From contig NZ_AP018164.1 of NCBI RefSeq assembly GCF_002356315.1, positions 868,001-932,000 of the forward strand: 64,000 nucleotides of DNA. The letters are read 5' to 3'. A model generated the notes under the pieces. That model was not told where the DNA came from. It made no database searches and saw only the letters and a list, made by a program, of their open reading frames with translations. Made by a program: the position numbers and the translations under genes. Shown here piece by piece: positions 62,001 through 64,000 of this stretch (the first letter of the stretch is position 1; every line of letters starts with the position of its first letter). Origin of the DNA: Mycobacterium shigaense. Its GTDB lineage: Bacteria; Actinomycetota; Actinomycetes; Mycobacteriales; Mycobacteriaceae.

Positions 62001-64000
62001 CCTGTCGATCCAATTCGCTCCTGGTGAGGTGTTGACGATGCGGGTCGAGTTCGACACCGATGTGTTTGATGCGGCCACCATTGAGGGGTTGGTGGGTCGG
62101 TTGCAGCAGGTGTTGGTGGCGATGGTGGCTGATCCTGCGGTGGTGGTGTCGGGCATTGATGTGGTGGGTGTGGATGAGCGTGCGCGGTTGGAGGTGTGGG
62201 GTAACCGTGCGGTGTTGGATGTGGCGGCGGTGTCGTCGGTGTCGGTGCCGGTGGTCTTTGGTGAGCAGGTTGCGCGGGTTCCTGATGCGGTGGCGGTCAG
62301 TTGTGCTGGCCGGTGTGTGACGTATCGGGAGTTGGATGAGGCTTCGAATCGGTTGGCGCGGTTCTTGGTTGGTCGTGGTGTGGGGCCGGGGTCGTGTGTG
62401 GGGTTGTTGGTGCCGCGTTCGATTGAGGCGATCACCGCGATTGTGGGGGTGCTCAAATCGGGGGCGGCCTATGTGCCGATGGATCCTGCGGTGCCTGATG
62501 CCCGGTTGGGGTTCATCATCGATGATGCCGCTCCGGTAGCGGTGCTCACCACGGCGGCTCTTGCTGATCGGGTCGCGGGTTTAGGTGCTCAGGTCATCGA
62601 TATCGAGGACCGGGCTATCACCACAACACCGGCCACCGCGCTACCCGCACCCGCAGCCGATGACATTGCTCATATTGTGTATACGTCGGGGACTACTGGC
62701 ACACCCAAAGGTGTTGCGGTCACCCATCACAACGTGACACGGATGTTTGAGTCCTTTGATGAGCATCTGGAGTTGTCCTCGGGGCGGGTGTTGACGCAGT
62801 TCCACTCGTATTCGTTTGACTTTTCGGTGTGGGAGATCTTTGGGGCGTTGTTGTTTGGTGGGCGTGTGGTGGTGGTGCCCGAGGCGGTGGTGTCTTCTCC
62901 GCAGGATTTCCATGCGTTGCTAGTCGCGGAGCAGGTGGAGGTGTTGACGCAGACCCCGTCGGCGGTGTCGGTGTTGTCGCCGCAGGGTTTGGACTCGGTG
63001 GCGTTGGTGATTGGTGCTGAGGTGTGTCCGCCGGAGTTGGTGGATCGGTGGGCGCCGGGGCGGGTGATGGTCAACGTTTATGGCCCGACTGAGACCACGG
63101 TGTTCGCGTCGATTAGTGCGCCGTTGGTAGCGGGTTCGGGGGTGCCCCCGATTGGTGTGCCGGTGCCGGGGGCGGTGTTGTTGGTGCTGGATGGGTGGTT
63201 GCGTCCGGTGCCTGTGGGTGTGGTGGGTGAGTTGTATGTGGCTGGTCGTGGTGTGGGTGTGGGGTATGTGGGTCGGTCGGGGTTGACTGGTTCGCGGTTT
63301 GTGGCGTGCCCGTTTGGGGGTGTGGGTGCGCGGATGTATCGCAGTGGGGATTTGGTGTGTTGGGGCGCTGATGGTCAGTTGCGGTATGTGGGGCGTGTTG
63401 ATGAGCAGGTCAAGATTCGTGGGTATCGCATCGAGTTGGGTGAGGTGCGTGCTGCTTTAGCGGCGGTGCAGGGTGTGGATCAGGCGGTGGTGATCGCGCG
63501 TGAGGATCAGCCCGGTGTGAAGCAGTTGGTGGGGTATGTGACCGAATCGGTGCCGGGGGTGGTTGATCCTGCTGCGGTGCGTGAGCAGTTGGGGCAGCGG
63601 TTGCCGGGTTATATGGTGCCCGCGGCGGTGGTTGTGGTGGCGGGGTTGCCGTTGACGGTGAACGGCAAGTTGGATGTGCGGGCGTTGCCGGCTCCGGAAT
63701 ATGGTGATGCGCAACGGTATCGGGCTCCTCAGACCGCGGTCGAAGAAATCCTGGCCGGTATCTTCGCCCAGGTCCTTGGTGTGGACCGCGTCGGTATCGA
63801 CGACTCCTTTTTCGACCTCGGTGGCGACTCCATCTTGTCGATGCAGGTGGTGGGGCGTGCTCGTGCGGCGGGGTTGACGTGTCGGCCGCGTGACGTTTTT
63901 GTGGAGCAGTCGGTGGCGCGGTTGGCCCGGGTGGTGGGGGTCGCCGGTGATGAGGTGGCCGTTGATGAGGGTCTGGGGTCGGTGGTGGCGACTCCGATCA
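49972..64000 (+). CDS. Multimodular non-ribosomal peptide synthetase (3' end outside window)
   Basis: One uninterrupted frame runs from ATG 49972 through the window end, at least 4676 codons. Domain order with approximate residues: starter C (10-415), A1 (456-950), PCP1 (Ser 1002); C2 (1058-1493), A2 (1540-2013), PCP2 (Ser 2065); C3 (2121-2556), A3 (2602-3070), PCP3 (Ser 3126), E (3180-3620); C4 (3641-4047), A4 (4090-4566), PCP4 (Ser 4620), start of a second E. Core motifs are intact, including YTSGTTG, NGKLD and FFDLGGDS. The first C has [12 protein letters not shown], the form seen in acylating starter modules, so the product is probably an N-acyl peptide. Nothing suggests decay. Confidence 0.95.
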   Translation, partial: MLDFGAQSDVVGPLTAAQWSMWAAQQLQPEIAYNFAGFVPIDHFVDLERLSVACNAAAARFGTPCARLALQDDEPIFIVDRRFPRTARCIDLRAESDPLAAAHRWMNDDYRRPIDLIRDRLTEFALLRISDDLSYFYLRAHHVLCDGYGAYNIVRHIAAVYSGSADATTEVDFSEFTLLRNADSKYQRSARSQADAQYWKAILCERTDSADLSGVARLVTPRHPLVRRLECEQRLPNAHGDHLHVARVVAALAVFMAKSTGRRSVSMSMPVSARTTAALKKSAGMVSNMVPLTIRVDDTDTVGELTDQVATALIGALRHQQFRRWAALLPDTGHLGMNVEFGPIINVLDFNAPLRFGPSEGAIEVLSTFPIQDISIIVHPRLSDGAPRIDFAWNPERYTADEIARHAARLESVLDRVMVADPAVVVSGIDVVGVDERARLEVWGNRAVLDVAAVSSVSVPVVFGEQVARVPDAVAVSCAGRCVTYRELDEASNRLARFLVGRGVGPGSCVGLLVPRSIEAITAIVGVLKSGAAYVPMDPAVPDARLGFIIDDAAPVAVLTTAALADRVAGLGAQVIDIEDRAITTTPATALPAPAADDMAYVIYTSGTTGVPKGVGIAHHNITELIDSFDEHVELSSGQAWSQWHSYAFDVSVWEIFGALLRGGRVVVVPEAVVSSPQDFHALLVAEQVSVLSQTPSAFYALQSVDGVRLELGRQLKLEAVVFGGEALDPQRLAGWVDHHSGLPRLINMYGITETTVHASFREVTLSDVDSSISPVGVPLGHLAFFVLDGWLRPVPVGVVGELYVAGRGVGVGYVGRSGLTGSRFVACPFGGVGARMYRSGDLVCWGADGQLRYVGRVDEQVKIRGYRIELGEVRAALAAVQGVDQAVVIAREDQPGVKQLVGYVTESVPGVVDPAAVREQLGQRLPGYMVPAAVVVVAGLPLTVNGKLDVRALPAPEYGDAQRYRAPQTAVEEILAGIFAQVLGVDRVGIDDSFFDLGGDSLSATRALAAINKAFNTNLTVRAVFEAPTVAGLAGCVGEAGDGVAALVAGPRPLVVPLSFAQSRLWFLDQLQGPSSVYNMPLVLGVDGVLDAAVLGAALGDVVCRHESLRTVFAVVDGVPRQVVVAAEDVVFGWEVVDASGWSEAQLAAAIEGVARHCFDLACEIPLRAKLFRVSDGEHVLVAVVHHIAADGLSIAPLVADLNVAYTARCAGRAPQWEPLAVQYVDYTLWQHEQFGELSDSGSRIAGQLRYWREALAGMAPQLVLPTDRPYPVVADQRGASVGVVWPAQLQQQIAALARAHNATSFMVVQAGLAVLLSRLSASSDVAVGFPIAGRTDPALEPLIGFFVNTLVLRVQVDADLTVGQLLAQVRARSLAAFEHQDVPFEVLVEQLNPVRSMAHHPLIQVMLAWQNLGLGAGGVGDVADGLALGDLSLRELALETQTARMDLSFSLAERWTAQGQPAGIEGSVEFRTDVFDAATIEGLVGRLQQVLVAMVADPAVVVSGIDVVGVDERARLEVWGNRAVLDVAAVSSVSVPVVFGEQVARVPDAVAVSCAGRCVTYRELDEASNRLARFLVGRGVGPGSCVGLLVPRSIEAITAIVGVLKSGAAYVPMDPAVPDARLGFIIDDAAPVAVLTTAALADRVAGLGAQVIDIEDRAITTTPATALPAPAADDIAHIVYTSGTTGTPKGVAVTHHNVTRMFESFDEHLELSSGRVLTQFHSYSFDFSVWEIFGALLFGGRVVVVPEAVVSSPQDFHALLVAEQVEVLTQTPSAVSVLSPQGLDSVALVIGAEVCPPELVDRWAPGRVMVNVYGPTETTVFASISAPLVAGSGVPPIGVPVPGAVLLVLDGWLRPVPVGVVGELYVAGRGVGVGYVGRSGLTGSRFVACPFGGVGARMYRSGDLVCWGADGQLRYVGRVDEQVKIRGYRIELGEVRAALAAVQGVDQAVVIAREDQPGVKQLVGYVTESVPGVVDPAAVREQLGQRLPGYMVPAAVVVVAGLPLTVNGKLDVRALPAPEYGDAQRYRAPQTAVEEILAGIFAQVLGVDRVGIDDSFFDLGGDSLSATRALAAINKAFNTNLTVRAVFEAPTVAGLAGCVGEAGDGVAALVAGPRPLVVPLSFAQSRLWFLDQLQGPSSVYNMPLVLGVDGVLDAAVLGAALGDVVCRHESLRTVFAVVDGVPRQVVVAAEDVVFGWEVVDASGWSEAQLAAAIEGVARHCFDLACEIPLRAKLFRVSDGEHVLVAVVHHIAADGLSIAPLVADLNVAYTARCAGRAPQWEPLAVQYVDYTLWQHEQFGELSDSGSRIAGQLRYWREALAGMAPQLVLPTDRPYPVVADQRGASVGVVWPAQLQQQIAALARAHNATSFMVVQAGLAVLLSRLSASSDVAVGFPIAGRTDPALEPLIGFFVNTLVLRVQVDADLTVGQLLAQVRARSLAAFEHQDVPFEVLVEQLNPVRSMAHHPLIQVMLAWQNLGLGAGGVGDVADGLALGDLSLRELALETQTARMDLSFSLAERWTAQGQPAGIEGSVEFRTDVFDAATIEGLVGRLQQVLVAMVADPAVVVSGIDVVGVDERARLEVWGNRAVLDVAAVSSVSVPVVFGEQVARVPDAVAVSCAGRCVTYRELDEASNRLARFLVGRGVGPGSCVGLLVPRSIEAITAIVGVLKSGAAYVPMDPAVPDARLGFIIDDAAPVAVLTTAALADRVAGLGAQVIDIEDRAITTTPATALPAPAADDMAYVIYTSGTTGVPKGVGIAHHNITELIRSLDASLPCEGVWSQTHSLAFDASVWEIFGALLFGGRVVVVPEAVVSSPQDFHALLVAEQVSVLTQTPSAVSVLSPQGLDSVTVVTIGEACPPELVDRWATDRVMVNAYGPTETTMCASISAPLVAGSGVPPIGVPVPGAVLLVLDGWLRPVPVGVVGELYVAGRGVGVGYVGRSGLTGSRFVACPFGGVGARMYRSGDLVCWGADGQLRYVGRVDEQVKIRGYRIELGEVRAALAAVQGVDQAVVIAREDQPGVKQLVGYVTESVPGVVDPAAVREQLGQRLPGYMVPAAVVVVAGLPLTVNGKLDVRALPAPEYGDAQRYRAPQTAVEEILAGIFAQVLGVDRVGIDDSFFDLGGDSILSMQVVGRARAAGLTCRPRDVFVEQSVARLARVVGVAGDEVAVDEGLGSVVATPIIRWLQSVEGPVGEFNQTVVAQAPAGVGVADVVVVLQALLDRHAMLRLRVDDDGVGGWSLWVPPVGSVDAAGCVQSVDVLSDEALVAARSRLDPAAGVMLSALWVASTGQLVLIVHHLAVDGVSWRILLEDLNIGWAQHRDGQPIALLASGSSFQRWASVLAEHALAPEVVAQLPVWQQVLDTPAVLAPVVPGVDTFATAGRLSVSLDGETTQMVLGEVPAAFHAGINDILVIAYGLAWAQFLGSGAGPIGIDVEGHGRHEELADDVDLSRTVGWFTAKYPVSLRFGVLSWPQVVAGDPALAAVIKDAKEQLRALPDGLTYGMLRYLNPEVDLSGPEPVIGFNYLGRISPTASELSNDLWQLSQQDVSVTAEVPTTLAHAVELNAVAIDTGSGAQLHANWSWARSVLDEAAVGRLGALWFEALAGMCACVRGGGGGLTPSDIVPLRLAQHQIDELASSGRVADVLPLTPLQRGLLFHADLAGVGGDDVYAVQLDIALRGGLDPHRLHDAVQMVVGRHPNLVALFSQQFGDPVQVIPADPVAPWRYVELDGGDAGVEEQVQQVCAAERVRVCELADSPALRVALLRTAPEQYRMVVTSHHIVLDGWSLPILLQEIFAGYYGQRLGSAGSFRRFVMWLAERDFDHARAVWGEVLAGFDTPTLVAPNRGTALGPRDSASWELTAELTRAIHEVARRCRTTVNTVLQAGWAQLLASLTGHHDVVFGVAVSGRPAELVGVESIVGLLVNTVPVRAQITPQITVAGLLEQLQHRYSQTLDHQHLALSEIHRVTGHDQLFDTLFAFENYPIDTSAPLGADGLAITGLNTREYNHHPLSIQFAPGEVLTMRVEFDTDVFDAATIEGLVGRLQQVLVAMVADPAVVVSGIDVVGVDERARLEVWGNRAVLDVAAVSSVSVPVVFGEQVARVPDAVAVSCAGRCVTYRELDEASNRLARFLVGRGVGPGSCVGLLVPRSIEAITAIVGVLKSGAAYVPMDPAVPDARLGFIIDDAAPVAVLTTAALADRVAGLGAQVIDIEDRAITTTPATALPAPAADDIAHIVYTSGTTGTPKGVAVTHHNVTRMFESFDEHLELSSGRVLTQFHSYSFDFSVWEIFGALLFGGRVVVVPEAVVSSPQDFHALLVAEQVEVLTQTPSAVSVLSPQGLDSVALVIGAEVCPPELVDRWAPGRVMVNVYGPTETTVFASISAPLVAGSGVPPIGVPVPGAVLLVLDGWLRPVPVGVVGELYVAGRGVGVGYVGRSGLTGSRFVACPFGGVGARMYRSGDLVCWGADGQLRYVGRVDEQVKIRGYRIELGEVRAALAAVQGVDQAVVIAREDQPGVKQLVGYVTESVPGVVDPAAVREQLGQRLPGYMVPAAVVVVAGLPLTVNGKLDVRALPAPEYGDAQRYRAPQTAVEEILAGIFAQVLGVDRVGIDDSFFDLGGDSILSMQVVGRARAAGLTCRPRDVFVEQSVARLARVVGVAGDEVAVDEGLGSVVATPI
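51223..51769 (+). repeat. A-domain N-terminal block, four copies
   Basis: About 547 bases covering the end of the C domain and the N-terminal part of the A domain occur at 51223, 54457, 57646 and 62122, apparently identical. All offsets are multiples of three. Confidence 0.85.
52330..55001 (+). repeat. Long in-frame repeat, copy 1 (second copy 55519-58190)
   Basis: End of A1, PCP1, C2 and start of A2 recur 3189 bases downstream as end of A2, PCP2, C3 and start of A3, about 2672 bases. All lines that I compared matched base for base. Both ends are sharp, and the differing bases start inside the A-domain core. Confidence 0.85.
53091..56279 (+). other. NRPS module 2: C, A (unassigned), PCP
   Basis: The C domain has HHIAADGLS and [11 protein letters not shown], the LCL type that joins two L residues. 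The A2 pocket reads D F W T V G V V F K, which I cannot match to a known substrate; a hydrophobic or aromatic residue is a guess. The PCP has GGDSL. Confidence 0.65.
54390..56165 (+). repeat. Whole A2-PCP repeat (second copy 62055-63830)
   Basis: The end of C2, all of A2 and the first part of PCP2 recur 7665 bases downstream as module 4, about 1776 bases. The copy ends at the PCP serine codon, where GGDSL changes to GGDSI. Confidence 0.85.
56280..60850 (+). other. NRPS module 3: C, A (Phe-like), PCP, epimerase
   Basis: The C domain appears identical to that of module 2. The A3 pocket reads D A W T V I A M C K, close to the Phe code of GrsA (DAWTIAAICK). The PCP has GGDSI, typical before an epimerase. 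The E domain shows [37 protein letters not shown] and GFNYLGR, all E-type motifs. Predicted residue: D-Phe or a similar D-aromatic. Confidence 0.72.
58623..59518 (+). repeat. A3 C-terminal/PCP/E-start repeat (second copy 63105-64000)
   Basis: At least 896 bases recur at an offset of 4482 and continue past the window end, so the module 4 epimerase probably repeats that of module 3. Confidence 0.8.
60851..64000 (+). other. NRPS module 4: DCL-type C, A identical to A2, PCP, start of E
   Basis: The C domain ([33 protein letters not shown]) is of the DCL type that follows an epimerase. A4 repeats A2 without a difference that I could find, so the same residue is expected twice. The PCP has GGDSI, and the window ends in the first residues of a second E domain. 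Confidence 0.7.

Noticed and set aside
51223..64000. Possibility that the repeats are a CRISPR array or mobile elements
   Set aside because: Units are kilobases long, in frame, encode NRPS domains, and have no spacers, terminal inverted repeats or transposase.
49972..64000. Assigning the NRPS as the glycopeptidolipid synthetase mps1/mps2
   Set aside because: GPL assembly needs an epimerase already in module 1 and the order Phe-Thr-Ala-alaninol; here modules 1 and 2 lack E and the pocket codes differ.

Overview
The window comes from a slow-growing, non-tuberculous Mycobacterium, most likely related to the M. avium complex. The evidence is high GC coding sequence, the gene order alpha-mannosidase / fabD2-like / ROK kinase / rplJ-rplL / TetR / carotenoid oxygenase / mkl / rpoB-rpoC / nfo / fadE8 / echA4 / echA5 / rpsL-rpsG-fusA-tuf / mycofactocin cluster (the M. 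tuberculosis Rv0648-Rv0697 order, recalled from memory), a PE protein, and GPL-type glycosyltransferase and Gap-like proteins. Species was not determined.

Layout. 1-7375: end of the alpha-mannosidase gene, a FabD2-like protein, a ROK sugar kinase, an L10 leader with rplJ-rplL, a TetR facing a carotenoid oxygenase, and mkl (MceG ATPase). 7376-14853: rpoB-rpoC, closed by a strong terminator. 14929-21320: an accessory amine-catabolism locus. Permease, saccharopine-dehydrogenase-like enzyme and aldehyde dehydrogenase are on the minus strand; Lrp regulator and class III aminotransferase diverge on the plus strand. 21422-28099: nfo, fadE8, echA4, a PaaX-like regulator, echA5, two DUF3060 exported proteins and a TetR. 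mmpS5-mmpL5 and their regulator, which sit here in M. tuberculosis, are missing. 28381-32796: the str operon (rpsL, rpsG, fusA, tuf). 32962-37822: a PE protein, a SHOCT membrane protein, then a mycofactocin-coupled SDR, a ferredoxin reductase and a 2-hydroxyacid dehydrogenase behind a KstR-like site. 37845-45542: a DUF2332 pseudogene remnant and the full mycofactocin set mftR/A/B/C/D/E/F/G.

From 45543 to the end lies a lipopeptide island: a GPL-type glycosyltransferase, a Gap-like membrane protein, a TetR with a damaged start, an MbtH protein, and an NRPS gene that runs off the window (at least 4676 codons). The NRPS reads starter C-A-PCP / C-A-PCP / C-A-PCP-E / C-A-PCP-(E). Its modules are built from kilobase-long apparently identical repeats. 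The modules differ mainly in the adenylation core that sets substrate choice, so the gene looks assembled by duplication plus core-subdomain replacement. The inferred product is an N-acylated peptide, Thr-like / X / D-Phe-like / D-X and onward, which does not match the classical GPL tripeptide-alaninol. This is the best candidate here for an undescribed system.

How parts fit: MftA is modified by MftB/C, trimmed by MftE, matured by MftD and glycosylated by MftF. MftG is linked to reoxidation of the cofactor, and the nearby SDR is of the type that uses it. In the island, MbtH would support the A domains, the starter C domain would add a fatty acid, the glycosyltransferase would decorate the lipopeptide, and the Gap-like protein would help deliver it to the surface.
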